Program-made: the position numbers and the translations under genes
Source: Pseudomonas sp. HOU2
GTDB taxonomy: Bacteria > Pseudomonadota > Gammaproteobacteria > Pseudomonadales > Pseudomonadaceae
Direction of reading: 5' to 3'
NCBI RefSeq assembly: GCF_040729435.1
Contig: NZ_CP160398.1
Location: 2,294,001 to 2,358,000, forward strand
Length of the DNA: 64,000 nt
The notes under the pieces: generated by a model
Told to the model about the DNA's origin: nothing
The model's database searches: none
Seen by the model: only the letters and a program-made list of their open reading frames with translations
Shown: one piece after another, positions 38,982-49,000 of the stretch
Layout: every line of letters begins with the position of its first letter
Position numbering within the stretch: position 1 is the stretch's first letter

Positions 38982-39940
38982 CCGACGAAGGCCTCGCGAT
39001 CCTGCTTGAGCAGGGTCAGCAGCCAGACGAAATCTTCCGGCAGCGGCGATTCCCAGCTCATGCGCTCACCGGTGGTCGGATGATCCAGCTCGAGGAAACG
39101 CGCGTGCAGGGCCTGACGCGGGAAGTGCTTGAGGGATTCGACCATGGTCGGGTTCGCGGCCGGCGGAATGCGGAAACGACCGCCGTACGCCGGGTCGCCG
39201 ACCAACGGGAAGTTGATGTGCGACATGTGCACGCGAATCTGGTGGGTGCGGCCGGTTTCCAGTTTGACCCGCACATGCGTGTGGGACCGGAAACGCTCCA
39301 GCACGCGGTAGTGACTGACGGCCGGCTTGCCGCCTTCCATCACTGCCATGCGCTGGCGCTGCTGACCATGACGGCCGATCGGGGCGTTGATCTTGCCCCC
39401 GGCGGTGACGACACCGATCACGATGCACTCGTAGATCCGGCTGACACTGCGGCTTTGCAGCTGGGCAACGAGCTTGGTCTGCGCCTGAATGGTCTTGGCC
39501 ACCACCATCAGACCGGTGGTGTCCTTGTCCAGACGATGCACGATCCCGGCACGCGGGACATTGATGATGTCCGGCACGTGGTGCAGCAAGGCATTGAGCA
39601 AGGTGCCATCGGCGTGGCCGGCAGCCGGGTGCACCACCAGGCCCGCAGGCTTGTTGATCACCAGGATGTCGTCGTCTTCATAGACGATGTCGAGCTCGAT
39701 GTCCTGGGCGATCCACTCGCCCTGGGCTTCCTGCTCGGCAGTCAGCTCAAGGATGGCACCGCCATGCACGATGTCGCGCGGGCGGATGACCGCCCCGTCC
39801 ACAGTCAGGCGACCTTCTTTGATCCAGGCGGAAAGGCGCGAGCGTGAGTGCTCAGCGAAGAGTTGGGCGGCGACTTGATCGAGGCGTTGGCCGCCCAAAT
39901 CGGACGGCACCTCTGCGCGAAGTTCAATTTTATCGGACAT
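38978..39940 (-). CDS. rluD: 23S rRNA pseudouridine(1911/1915/1917) synthase
   Basis: A 320-residue RluD with an N-terminal S4 RNA-binding domain ([20 protein letters not shown]) and the catalytic Asp138 in [15 protein letters not shown]. It modifies helix 69 of 23S rRNA. I start at [10 protein letters not shown]; the longer frame overlaps the bamD promoter region. It is divergent from bamD and coupled to pgeF. Confidence 0.95.
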   Translation of the reverse strand: MSDKIELRAEVPSDLGGQRLDQVAAQLFAEHSRSRLSAWIKEGRLTVDGAVIRPRDIVHGGAILELTAEQEAQGEWIAQDIELDIVYEDDDILVINKPAGLVVHPAAGHADGTLLNALLHHVPDIINVPRAGIVHRLDKDTTGLMVVAKTIQAQTKLVAQLQSRSVSRIYECIVIGVVTAGGKINAPIGRHGQQRQRMAVMEGGKPAVSHYRVLERFRSHTHVRVKLETGRTHQIRVHMSHINFPLVGDPAYGGRFRIPPAANPTMVESLKHFPRQALHARFLELDHPTTGERMSWESPLPEDFVWLLTLLKQDREAFVG

Positions 39941-40090
39941 GCTCTGACTGGCGTCGGCACAGCCTTTGGTTTCGGCTGCGCGCTTGTGGTTAAATACGGC
40001 GTCTTTTGCCCCGAGGCTTTTCAACGGGGCGCTCATCATAACAGGACGGCCCCGCCCAAGACAGCGGCCGTCATAGGGACGCAAGCCGCC

Positions 40091-41113
40091 ATGCAAGTGA
40101 AACACCTGCTGCTGATCGCCATCCTCGCATTGACCGCTGCTTGCTCATCGAAGGAAGTCGTAGACGAAAACCTCAGCGAAGCCGAGCTGTATCAGCAGGC
40201 TCAGACTGATCTGGACAACAACAGCTACACCAGCGCCACAGCCAAGCTGAAGGCCCTGGAGTCGCGTTATCCGTTCGGTCGCTACGCCGATCAGGCGCAG
40301 CTGGAGCTGATCTACGCCAACTACAAGAACGCCGAGCCGGAAGCTGCAAAGTCCGCCGCCGAGCGTTTCATTCGTTTGCATCCGCAGCATCCGAACGTGG
40401 ATTACGCGTACTACTTGAAAGGTCTGACCTCTTTCGACCAGGACGTCGGCCTGCTGGCGCGCTTCCTGCCGCTGGACATGACCAAGCGTGACCCGGGCGC
40501 TGCCCGCGACTCGTATAACGAGTTCGCCCAGCTGACCAGCCGCTACCCGAACAGCCGCTACGCGCCGGACGCCAAGCAGCGCATGATCTACCTGCGCAAC
40601 CTGCTGGCCGCCTACGAAATCCACGTAGCCGACTACTACCTGACCCGTCAGGCCTACGTCGCCGCCGCCAACCGTGGCCGTTATGTAGTGGAAAACTTCC
40701 AGGAAACCCCATCGGTCGGCGACGGCCTGGCGGTGATGACCGAGGCTTACCAGCGTCTGCACCTGGACGATCTGGCCGCCACCAGCCTGGAAACCCTGAA
40801 GCTCAACTACCCGAATCACCCGAGCCTGAAAGACGGTCAGTTCGTGCCATCGGTCGCCGAAGCCGACAACCGTTCGTTCCTGAGCAAGGCGACGCTGGGT
40901 CTGATCGAATCGCGTCCACCGCTGCCGCCGGGAGAAACCCGCGCCAACCAGGACGTGCAGAAGCAATTCCAGGACGCGAAAGACGCGATCCCGAACGAGC
41001 TCAAGCCTAAAGACGAAAACGGTGACGTGATTGAAGAAGAACATCACGAAGCCGCAGGCAACAACGATGACCGTTCGTGGTTCAGCTACATGACCTTCGG
41101 CGTGTTCGACTGA
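40091..41113 (+). CDS. bamD: Outer membrane assembly lipoprotein BamD
   Basis: A 340-residue essential lipoprotein of the BAM complex, which inserts beta-barrel proteins. Lipobox LTAAC places the lipidated cysteine at residue 18. Five TPR-like repeats follow (for example [17 protein letters not shown] and [17 protein letters not shown]). The C-terminal extension ([18 protein letters not shown]) is acidic. I start at [11 protein letters not shown] strong terminator follows. Confidence 0.95.
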   Translation: MQVKHLLLIAILALTAACSSKEVVDENLSEAELYQQAQTDLDNNSYTSATAKLKALESRYPFGRYADQAQLELIYANYKNAEPEAAKSAAERFIRLHPQHPNVDYAYYLKGLTSFDQDVGLLARFLPLDMTKRDPGAARDSYNEFAQLTSRYPNSRYAPDAKQRMIYLRNLLAAYEIHVADYYLTRQAYVAAANRGRYVVENFQETPSVGDGLAVMTEAYQRLHLDDLAATSLETLKLNYPNHPSLKDGQFVPSVAEADNRSFLSKATLGLIESRPPLPPGETRANQDVQKQFQDAKDAIPNELKPKDENGDVIEEEHHEAAGNNDDRSWFSYMTFGVFD

Positions 41114-41129
41114 TCACACCGGGCGTCAC

Positions 41130-41160
41130 AAAAAAGGGAGATCTGCGGATCTCCCTTTTT
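41130..41160 (+). terminator. Intrinsic terminator of bamD
   Basis: AAAAAGGGAGATC-TGCG-GATCTCCCTTTTT, 16 bases after the bamD stop; symmetric, so possibly effective on both strands. Confidence 0.93.
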
Positions 41161-41240
41161 CATTGCCGCGCATTAATAGTCTGTGCGCTTGCCGGCTCCT
41201 TGGCTAAACTGCCGAATCATTAGCCGAAAAGCCGCCCATC

Positions 41241-41474
41241 ATGCTCCGTTTACTGTTCTGGATTGTCCTGATTTTTGCTGCGGTATGGCTGTGGCGAAAA
41301 TTCAAGGTGCCCGCCGCTTCCGCCCAGTCGCCCCGCGAGCAAGACGCCGCGCCGATGGTGCGCTGCGCCCATTGCGGCGTGCACCTGCCGCGCGATCGCG
41401 CGCTGAACCTTCAGCAACAGTGGTATTGCAGCCAGGCTCACCTTGAGCAAGGCCCGGGCACCAGTGATCGCTGA
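41241..41474 (+). CDS. Small inner-membrane protein with zinc-type Cys motif
   Basis: A 77-residue protein: one N-terminal membrane helix (LLFWIVLIFAAVWLW), a short linker, and MVRCAHCGVHLPRDRAL...WYCSQAH, a CxxC/CxxxH pattern that should bind zinc. It is found upstream of pilS in pseudomonads under the family name PP0351. Its 3' end overlaps the 5' end of pilS by up to 32 bases, so it is probably co-translated with the pilus sensor. Function unknown. Confidence 0.8.
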   Translation: MLRLLFWIVLIFAAVWLWRKFKVPAASAQSPREQDAAPMVRCAHCGVHLPRDRALNLQQQWYCSQAHLEQGPGTSDR

Positions 41475-43053
41475 GGCCGCCCACGCCGACAGTAAACAGG
41501 CGCAGCGCCTGCTGCGTCTCTATCATCTCTACCGTTTGAGCGTCGGCATCACCCTGGTGCTGTTGATCTCCAGCAACATGGACAACCGCCTGCTGACCTC
41601 GGCCGACGACGACCTGTTGCGCAGCGGCAGTTGGTTGTATCTGGTGCTGAATATTCTGCTGGTGGTGTTCCTCGAGAACACTCGCCGCCCGGCGCAGCTG
41701 TTCAGCCTGGCGCTGGTCGATGTGCTGCTGCTGTGCGGCCTGTTCTACGCGGCGGGCGGCGTCGCCAGCGCCATCGGCAACCTGCTGATTGTCTCGGTGG
41801 CGATCGCCAATACCCTGCTGCGCCGCCGCATCGGCCTGCTGATTGCCGCCATCGGCGCTCTCGGCATTGTCGCTTCCAGTTTCCTGCTGGGGCTCAGCCA
41901 GCCCCTGAGTGCCAACAATTACCTGCAAGCCGGGACCCTCGGTGCCCTGTGTTTTGCCGCTTCACTGCTGGTACAGGGTCTGGTGCGGCGCCTGGAAGTC
42001 AGCGAGACCCTCGCCGAACAGCGCGCCAGCGAGGTGGTCGGCCTCGAGGCCCTCAACGCCCTGATTCTGCAGCGCATGCGCACCGGCATTCTGGTGCTCG
42101 ACGAACAACGCCGGGTGCAGTTGGCCAATCACAGCGCGAAAAGCCTGCTGGCGCAGTCGCACCTTGAGGGGCATTTGATCGATGACTACTCGCCGACACT
42201 GGTCGAGCGCCTGCAACTGTGGCTGAGCAACCCGACCCTGCGCCCGCAGAGTCTGAAAATCCCCGGCAACGGTCTGGAACTGCAACCGAACTTCATCGCC
42301 CTCGCACAGAGCCCGAACCAGCAGACCCTGGTATTTCTCGAAGACCTTGCACAAGTTGCCCAGCAAGCCCAGCAACTCAAGCTCGCCGCGCTCGGGCGCC
42401 TGACCGCCGGCATCGCCCATGAAATCCGCAATCCATTGGGGGCCATAAGTCACGCCGCGCAGCTATTGGGCGAGTCCGAGGAACTCGATGGCGCCGATCG
42501 GCGTCTGACGCAGATTATTCAAGACCACTCCCAGCGCATGAACCGAGTCATCGAAAATGTCCTGCAACTGTCGCGTCGCCAGCAGAGCGCTCCGCAACGC
42601 CTGGATCTCAAGCCTTGGCTGGAACACTTTGTTGCCGAGAGCCGCGAACAGGCGAACGAGCGCCAGTCGATTCATTTGCGGATCAATTCCGGGGACTTCA
42701 TCACGCTGATGGACCCCGACCAGCTCACGCAGATTCTCGACAATCTGTTACGCAATGGCTGGCGACACAGCGCCCTGCTGCATGAGCAGGCCGAGGTCTG
42801 GCTGGCGTTGTTCATCGATCCTGACAGCCAGCTGGCGGTGCTCGAAGTGCAGGACAACGGCCCCGGTGTGCCGCCCGATCAGCAGTCGCATCTGTTCGAA
42901 CCGTTCTTCACCACCAGCAGCCAGGGCACCGGCCTTGGGCTTTATCTGTCCCGTGAGCTGTGCGAAAGCAACCAGGCGCGCCTAGACTTCAAACCACGCC
43001 AAGGCGGCGGCTGCTTTCGCATCACCTTTGCTCACGGACGGAAACAAAGTTGA
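41443..43053 (+). CDS. pilS: Type IV pilus sensor histidine kinase PilS
   Basis: A membrane histidine kinase of up to 536 residues. About six membrane segments occupy residues 30-190, followed by a PAS domain and the kinase core GIAHEIRNPLGAISHA (His326), LDNLLRNGWRHS and DNGPGVPP / GTGLGLYL. In P. aeruginosa PilS senses PilA in the membrane and controls PilR. Start is uncertain: TTG at 41443 (AGG six bases before) or GTG at 41464. Both overlap the preceding small gene. Confidence 0.93.
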   Translation: MSKARAPVIAEAAHADSKQAQRLLRLYHLYRLSVGITLVLLISSNMDNRLLTSADDDLLRSGSWLYLVLNILLVVFLENTRRPAQLFSLALVDVLLLCGLFYAAGGVASAIGNLLIVSVAIANTLLRRRIGLLIAAIGALGIVASSFLLGLSQPLSANNYLQAGTLGALCFAASLLVQGLVRRLEVSETLAEQRASEVVGLEALNALILQRMRTGILVLDEQRRVQLANHSAKSLLAQSHLEGHLIDDYSPTLVERLQLWLSNPTLRPQSLKIPGNGLELQPNFIALAQSPNQQTLVFLEDLAQVAQQAQQLKLAALGRLTAGIAHEIRNPLGAISHAAQLLGESEELDGADRRLTQIIQDHSQRMNRVIENVLQLSRRQQSAPQRLDLKPWLEHFVAESREQANERQSIHLRINSGDFITLMDPDQLTQILDNLLRNGWRHSALLHEQAEVWLALFIDPDSQLAVLEVQDNGPGVPPDQQSHLFEPFFTTSSQGTGLGLYLSRELCESNQARLDFKPRQGGGCFRITFAHGRKQS

Positions 43054-44396
43054 ACACGAGCCCACGGCAAAAAATCCTCATCGTCGACGACGAGCCGGAT
43101 ATCCGCGAACTCCTGGAAATCACCCTGGGACGGATGAAACTCGACACCTTCAGCGCGCGCAATCTCGGCGAAGCCCAGACGTTGTTGCAGCGCAATGCGT
43201 TTGATCTGTGCCTGACCGACATGCGCCTGCCTGACGGCACGGGGCTGGACCTGGTGCAGCACATCCAGCAGCGTTATCCACAACTGCCGGTGGCGATGAT
43301 TACCGCGTATGGCAGCCTGGAAACCGCGATCAACGCCTTGAAGGCCGGAGCCTTCGACTTCCTCACCAAACCGGTTGATCTCACGCGCCTGCGTGAACTG
43401 GTCAGCACCGCGTTGCGCATGCCTGCCGCCGGCGGCAGCGTCACCTCGATCGACCGCCGACTGCTGGGCGACTCGCCCCCAATGCGCGCTCTGCGCAAAC
43501 AAATCGACAAGCTCGCCCGCAGTCAGGCTCCGGTCTACATCAGCGGCGAATCGGGCAGCGGCAAAGAGCTGGTCGCGCGGCTGATCCACGAACAAGGGCC
43601 GCGCGCGCAACAGCCGTTTATACCGGTCAACTGCGGGGCGATCCCTTCAGAGCTGATGGAGAGCGAGTTTTTTGGCCATCGCAAAGGCAGCTTCACCGGC
43701 GCGGTGGACGACAAACCGGGGCTGTTTCAGGCCGCGCACGGCGGCACCCTGTTTCTCGATGAAGTGGCGGATCTGCCGCTGTCGATGCAGGTCAAGCTGC
43801 TGCGGGCGATTCAGGAAAAAGCCGTGCGCAGCGTCGGCGGCCAGCAGGAAACCGTGGTCGATGTGCGCATTCTGTGCGCCACGCACAAAGACCTGGAAGC
43901 GGAAGTCGCCGCCGGGCGCTTTCGTCAGGATCTGTATTATCGGTTGAACGTGATCGAACTGCGGGTGCCGTCCCTGCGCGAACGGCGCGACGACATCGAA
44001 GTGCTGGCTGCGCACATGCTCCAGCGTCTGGCCAGCAACAGTGGCCAGCCGGCAGCCCAACTGCACCCGCAAGCGCTTGAAGCACTGAAGCGTTATCGTT
44101 TTCCCGGAAATGTGCGAGAACTGGAGAATGTCCTCGAACGCGCGCATACGCTATGCGAAAACCAGGTGATCGAGGCCGAGGATTTGCGCTTGAGCGAAGG
44201 AAGTTGCGCAGTCGAGGGCGGCATTGCCGACCTGACGCAGATCGATAACCTTGAGGATTACCTGGAAAACGTCGAACGCAAACTGATTCTGCAGGCGCTG
44301 GAGGAAACGCGCTGGAATCGTACGGCGGCGGCGCAGCGTTTGAGTCTGTCGTTCAGGTCGATGCGCTATCGGCTGAAAAAACTCGGTCTGGATTGA
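43050..44396 (+). CDS. pilR: Sigma54-dependent response regulator PilR
   Basis: A 448-residue NtrC-family regulator. Receiver domain with Asp57 in LCLTDMRLPDG; AAA+ domain with Walker A GESGSGKE and the sigma54 loop GSFTGA; Fis-type helix-turn-helix ending TAAAQRLSLSFRSMRYRLKK. I place the start at a TTG overlapping the pilS stop (MNTSPRQKILIVDDEPDI), matching known PilR; longer upstream frames fall inside pilS. Expected target is the pilA sigma54 promoter in this window. Confidence 0.95.
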   Translation: MNTSPRQKILIVDDEPDIRELLEITLGRMKLDTFSARNLGEAQTLLQRNAFDLCLTDMRLPDGTGLDLVQHIQQRYPQLPVAMITAYGSLETAINALKAGAFDFLTKPVDLTRLRELVSTALRMPAAGGSVTSIDRRLLGDSPPMRALRKQIDKLARSQAPVYISGESGSGKELVARLIHEQGPRAQQPFIPVNCGAIPSELMESEFFGHRKGSFTGAVDDKPGLFQAAHGGTLFLDEVADLPLSMQVKLLRAIQEKAVRSVGGQQETVVDVRILCATHKDLEAEVAAGRFRQDLYYRLNVIELRVPSLRERRDDIEVLAAHMLQRLASNSGQPAAQLHPQALEALKRYRFPGNVRELENVLERAHTLCENQVIEAEDLRLSEGSCAVEGGIADLTQIDNLEDYLENVERKLILQALEETRWNRTAAAQRLSLSFRSMRYRLKKLGLD

Positions 44397-44402
44397 GCCT
44401 TT

Positions 44403-44477
44403 AAAAGATCGCAGCCTGCGGCAGCTCCTACATGGGAATGCGTTCCCTGTAGGAGCTGCCGCAGGCTGCGATCTTTT
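44403..44477. repeat. REP-type hairpin, family B
   Basis: AAAAGATCGCAGCCTGCGGC continuing to AGCTCCTACA and its inverted copy, both GCAGG subtype. It lies between convergent pilR and thiO and may terminate both. Confidence 0.9.
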
Positions 44478-44485
44478 GCTTTTGC

Positions 44486-45586
44486 TTAAATGCGTCCCTC
44501 TGGCGCATAAGGCGCCGGATCAATAATCGGTGCACGCCCCAGCATCACATCGGCAAACAACTGACACGACGCCGGCGCCAGCACCAAGCCATTGCGGTAA
44601 TGCCCGCAGTTCAGCCACAAACCCTCAAACCCCGGCACCCGGCCGATATACGGGATTCCCTCCGGCGAGCCCGGGCGCAAACCGGCCCAATGCCCCACCA
44701 CTTCAGCCTCCGCCAGCGCCGGCAGCAGCTCGACCGCCGAAGCCTTGAGACTCTCCAGCGCAACATCGGTCGGGGTCTTGTCGAAGCCTTCATGCTCCAG
44801 CGTACTGCCGATCAGGATGTGCCCGTCGCGACGCGGAATTGCATAGCGCCCTTTGGCCAGCACCATGCTCGGCAGAAAATCCGCCGCACACTTGTAGAGA
44901 ATCATCTGGCCCTTGACCGGCTCGACCGGCAGCGTCAGGTCCAGCGTCTTGAGCAGATCACCGCTCCATGCCCCGGCCGTCAGCACCACTTGATCGCCGC
45001 TGATCAGGCCTTTCGACGTTTCGACGCCAACCACCCGCTCGCCTTCGCGCACAAACCCGCGAACTTCGCATTGCTCGTGAAGGGTCACGTTCGGCAGCGC
45101 CAGCAAAGCGGCTTTCAGCGATTTGACCAGACGCGGGTTACGCACGTTGGCCACGTCAGCCATGTAGATCGCCCGGGAGAACCCGCCGCCCAGCACCGGC
45201 ACCGCATCGTGCGCCGCCGAGATATCCACAGCCCGCAGCGGACGGTTTTCCCGCTCGGCCCAGGCCAGCGCTTCGGCTTCATCCTCCAGATCCAGCCAGT
45301 ACAGGCCGGTGGTGTGCACCTCGGGATCAACCCCGGTATCGGCAAACAGCCGCTCGCCCAGCTGTGGATAAAAATCCTGCGACCAATGCGCCAACGCGGT
45401 GACTGCCGGGCTGTAGCGCCACGGGTAAAGCGGCGAAACGATACCGCCGCCGGCCCAGGACGATTCCTGGCCGACGTTCGAACGATCCAGCAGCACCACG
45501 CTGCGCACTTCGGAGGCGAGGTTGTAGGCGGTCAGCAGGCCAATCACCCCGCCACCGACAATCACCACTTGCTGTTGCCTGGTCAT
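44486..45586 (-). CDS. thiO: Glycine oxidase ThiO
   Basis: A 366-residue FAD-dependent amine oxidase of the DAO family. The FAD-binding VVIVGGGVIGLLTAYNLA motif is at the N-terminus and the C-terminal G-H-x-R-N-G (GHYRNGLVLAPAS) is the ThiO-type end. It oxidises glycine to the imine used for the thiazole ring of thiamine. Other DAO enzymes are possible, but the block matches ThiO best. It is next to pilR in P. aeruginosa too (PA4548). Confidence 0.85.
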   Translation of the reverse strand: MTRQQQVVIVGGGVIGLLTAYNLASEVRSVVLLDRSNVGQESSWAGGGIVSPLYPWRYSPAVTALAHWSQDFYPQLGERLFADTGVDPEVHTTGLYWLDLEDEAEALAWAERENRPLRAVDISAAHDAVPVLGGGFSRAIYMADVANVRNPRLVKSLKAALLALPNVTLHEQCEVRGFVREGERVVGVETSKGLISGDQVVLTAGAWSGDLLKTLDLTLPVEPVKGQMILYKCAADFLPSMVLAKGRYAIPRRDGHILIGSTLEHEGFDKTPTDVALESLKASAVELLPALAEAEVVGHWAGLRPGSPEGIPYIGRVPGFEGLWLNCGHYRNGLVLAPASCQLFADVMLGRAPIIDPAPYAPEGRI

Positions 45587-45601
45587 GTTTGATCCAACCG
45601 T

Positions 45602-45629
45602 AAAAAAGACAGTGGGCGCAAAAGGCGCC
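45602..45629 (-). terminator. Probable terminator of the minor pilin operon
   Basis: On the minus strand GGGCGC-CTTTT-GCGCCC is followed by ACTGTC and six T residues, 15 bases after pilE. The spacing between stem and T-run weakens it, so thiO may receive read-through. Confidence 0.6.
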
Positions 45630-45643
45630 CTTGAGAAGGTACC

Positions 45644-46045
45644 TCAGCGGCCCCAGCAATCCTTGGTGGTCAGCCCGGTGGTTGCGTTGTTCATGCTTCT
45701 GACACCGGTGTTGGTCAGGGTGAAGTCCCCGCACTTGTCGGTGGCCATGGCAGTGCCAGCCTTGCGGGTGGCGGTCAGCAGGAAGGTCTGGTCAGCGATC
45801 GTCGGGGTGATGGTGTAGAAATCATTGCCCGTGCTCAGACCGGTGATGCCGGTGTAGACGTTGTTTTTGGTATAGAAACGCTCGAGGCTCTGCGCCTGCT
45901 CCGAGAGCAGCGACACCACTTCGGCACGCCGGCCCTTTTTCAGGTACTCGGTGTAGCTCGGTGCGGCGATGGTGATGATGATCCCGATGATCGCAATCAC
46001 GATCATGATTTCGATCAGGGTGAAGCCTTGGTTGACTCTGCGCAT
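45644..46045 (-). CDS. pilE: Type IV minor pilin PilE
   Basis: A 133-residue prepilin with leader MRRVNQG, Glu5 in FTLIEIMIVIA, and a body with cysteines near the C-terminus (DKCGDFTL...KDCWGR). PilE bridges the PilVWX-PilY1 tip complex to the PilA fibre. It is last in the minor pilin operon, 15 bases after pilY1; no pilY2-like gene lies between. Confidence 0.88.
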   Translation of the reverse strand: MRRVNQGFTLIEIMIVIAIIGIIITIAAPSYTEYLKKGRRAEVVSLLSEQAQSLERFYTKNNVYTGITGLSTGNDFYTITPTIADQTFLLTATRKAGTAMATDKCGDFTLTNTGVRSMNNATTGLTTKDCWGR

Positions 46046-46060
46046 GCCTCAAACTCTCAA

Positions 46061-49000
46061 TTACTGTATTTGTCGCCACATGATACGACGGCTGCCGCCG
46101 CCGGATTTTTCCACCAGTGTGGTCACGGTGCCACTGGAATCGTTGACGATCTTGCGCGTCGCGCCATTGACGATGGCGTTAAGGGTCGGAATCCCGCCGG
46201 TGAACACCACGCCGCTGGAAATCGTATCGTTACTGTCGACCACGCCATCGGCGTTGGTGTCGAGCACTGCGTAGTTGAGCATCTTACCGCTGAACGCATC
46301 GAGTTCGACCAGTTTGCCGGTGCCAAAACTGGCACACGGGTCGGTGGTGTCGACACTGGCAGTGGTAAACACGATGCGCCCGAGCACCAGACTGGCCTGA
46401 TTGATCACCCGCTCGCCGGTCAGCACGTTGTTGTACACCAACGGCAGATACCAGCCCTTCTCCCCCGGATAGGTCGTGTCGTTCTGGCTGGTGGTGATGA
46501 ACTGCCCGGTGCTGCCGGAGAACACTCCGGTCACCGCCTGCGCCTGTAGGCTGCTGACGGTCAACTGGCCGGAACCGCCGTCGGCGTCCCACACCGAGTA
46601 GAACGCCTGCAAATCCTTGTTGGTCTTGTCGGCGGTTTCGTTGAATTTGCCGGTGCCGACAAAGATCTGTTTGCCTCCCAGCGAATTGTCCGCCAGCAAC
46701 GGCTGCGCGGTGATCGGCTGGGTCGCCCCGCCCGCCGTGGTAAACAGTGGTTTGCCGGAAAACGCCACGCCCCAGCTGTCGGTTGACGTCGCGCTCAGAT
46801 CGAATTTCCACAAACGCCCTTTCAAGTCACCGCCGTAAGCGGCCTGCACCACGTTCGACGAATTGACCTTGAGCTTCACCGACGACAGGCCATTGGTGGT
46901 TTCGGTGCTGTCGATCACGATCTTCTTGATCAACGAACCGTCACGCACATCCAGCACATACAACGCCGCCACCCCGGAGTTGCTTCCATAACCATTGGCA
47001 ATGAATGCCGCCCAGCGACCATCGGCCAAGCGTGCCACTTCCGGCCGCGCATAGGCGTAACCCAGATCATTAAAGGCGTTGGCAGTGTTCGCCGTGGCAG
47101 GTGCACTGACTTCCCACAGGGCATTGAGCACATTGCCTGCGGACGCGTCGAACAGTTGCAGCGCGTAGAACGTCTTGCCGCCAGCACCGGTGCCGCCGAT
47201 GGCCACGGTTTTCCAGGCACTGTTGAACTGAAGGTCGTAAACCCCGACCTGACCGTCCACCAGAAACTTGTGGCTGACGCCATTGATGTACGCCGGATCG
47301 GCAATCAGCCGCAGCGACGGCAACACGCTGGACGGCATGTAGGCATAGCGCCGGGTGCCGTTGGCCGAGTTGATCACGTTGACGAAACCGTCGTTGGCAT
47401 TCACCACCAGATTGGCATTCATGTTCGCCGCTTTGGTGGTCAGGTACGTGGTGTAGGTGGTGTCGCCCGAGAGGTCTGAGGCGGTTTTGTCGCTGGGCGA
47501 GGCCAGCACCAGCGGCGAGTTGATGATGTCGCCGAGCAACACGCTGCGCACTTTCAGCCCGGTCTTGTTGGTGCCCTTGCTCCACTCCACCAGATCGTTG
47601 CCGCTGATGCCGGTGGGCAGGCTCTGGCTGAGGGTCGTCTGCTGGGCCGCGGAAAAGTTGCCGTAAGCCAGGGTGACGGCGGCGTTACTGCTGGTGTTCC
47701 ACGATTGATAAGTCGGTGCGGTCGCGCCCGGCACGATCGTGGTATCGGTGGTCCACAACGCTGCGGAGGTATTTACCGCGCCGGCCGAAGTGAAACCAAA
47801 GGACTTGATCGTGCCGCGCCAGTCCTTGGGGTCGTAGCTGGTCTGGAAATAACTGGTGCCACTGGCCAGCGTGGTGCCGCTGGTGACCCCGCTGCCGCCG
47901 GAGCCGGCCTTGGAGGTGATGTCGCTCAACGCCGAGGACAGCGCGGCATTTAGGCCCGTGCTATCGGTCGCCTGGTAATACTTGCCTTGCCCGTAAGCGG
48001 CGGCGTCCGAGAGCATGTCGTTGTCGGCGGTAAAACCGACGGTGTAGGTGTTCATGTTCTGTTTGGGAAAATCCGCCAAGCCCCAACTCTTGCCCGCGAG
48101 ATCGGTGCCTGTCGAACGCATGTCGATGTCGAAGGCGAACTTGGCGATGTCATCCAGATACAGCGTGTCACCCTCGTTGTCGCCATTGAGGTTGTTGCCA
48201 TCATTATTGATGCCGTCCCAGTTCGGCAGACGACTGCCACCCAACGGATCGTTGGTCGGGAAGGTGCGATCGTAGGTCGGCAAACCGTCAGTGATCACCA
48301 CGCCGTAGTTCTTCTGGCAACGGTACTGGATCGGGCTGGTGTAGGTCGCCGGCGTGCTGTTGTAGTACGGCGTCATGCCGCGCATGTAGCGGGTGATTTC
48401 GTAATAGGTTTCCGCCAACGGCGTGTTGGCGACGGCGCCCAGGGCGTTGATCGAAGAAATCAGCGCGTTGTAGTTAGTGTCGGCTTGCGCCTGGGTCACG
48501 CTGCCGGAGACCGGTGACAGGTCGCTGATGGCGCGGGCGATGTAACCGCCGTTGCCGGGGTTGTTGCTGGTGACCGGATTGAAGGTCGACAGGCCCATGC
48601 GCAAGGTACGGTTGCTGGTAACCAGCGCGGTGGATACGTTGCGCGCCACGTTGATCCGGTAGTCGTTGGGGATGGATCCGGTGGTGAAGTCGCGGTTGCT
48701 GCCGTTCGCAAGCCCCACCAGATAGGCGATGTAGTCCCCGGTGTAGCGCGTGTTGCCTCCGCCGACCGGGTCCGGCAATTTCAGGCACTGCGGCACCAGA
48801 CTGTTGTTGTAGAAGGCAAAGGCTCCGCCAGAGCAACCGGCAGTCGGCAGGTTTGACAGAAACACCGGATCGCCGGTGATCGCCGTCGAACTCAGGCACA
48901 GTCCGAGCAGCGCATTACATTGCCGGGCCGGGGTGCGCGTGACCGTCGGATCGAAGCCCGCCGCGTAAATGATGCTGTTCATGCTGCCGGAATCGTCGAT

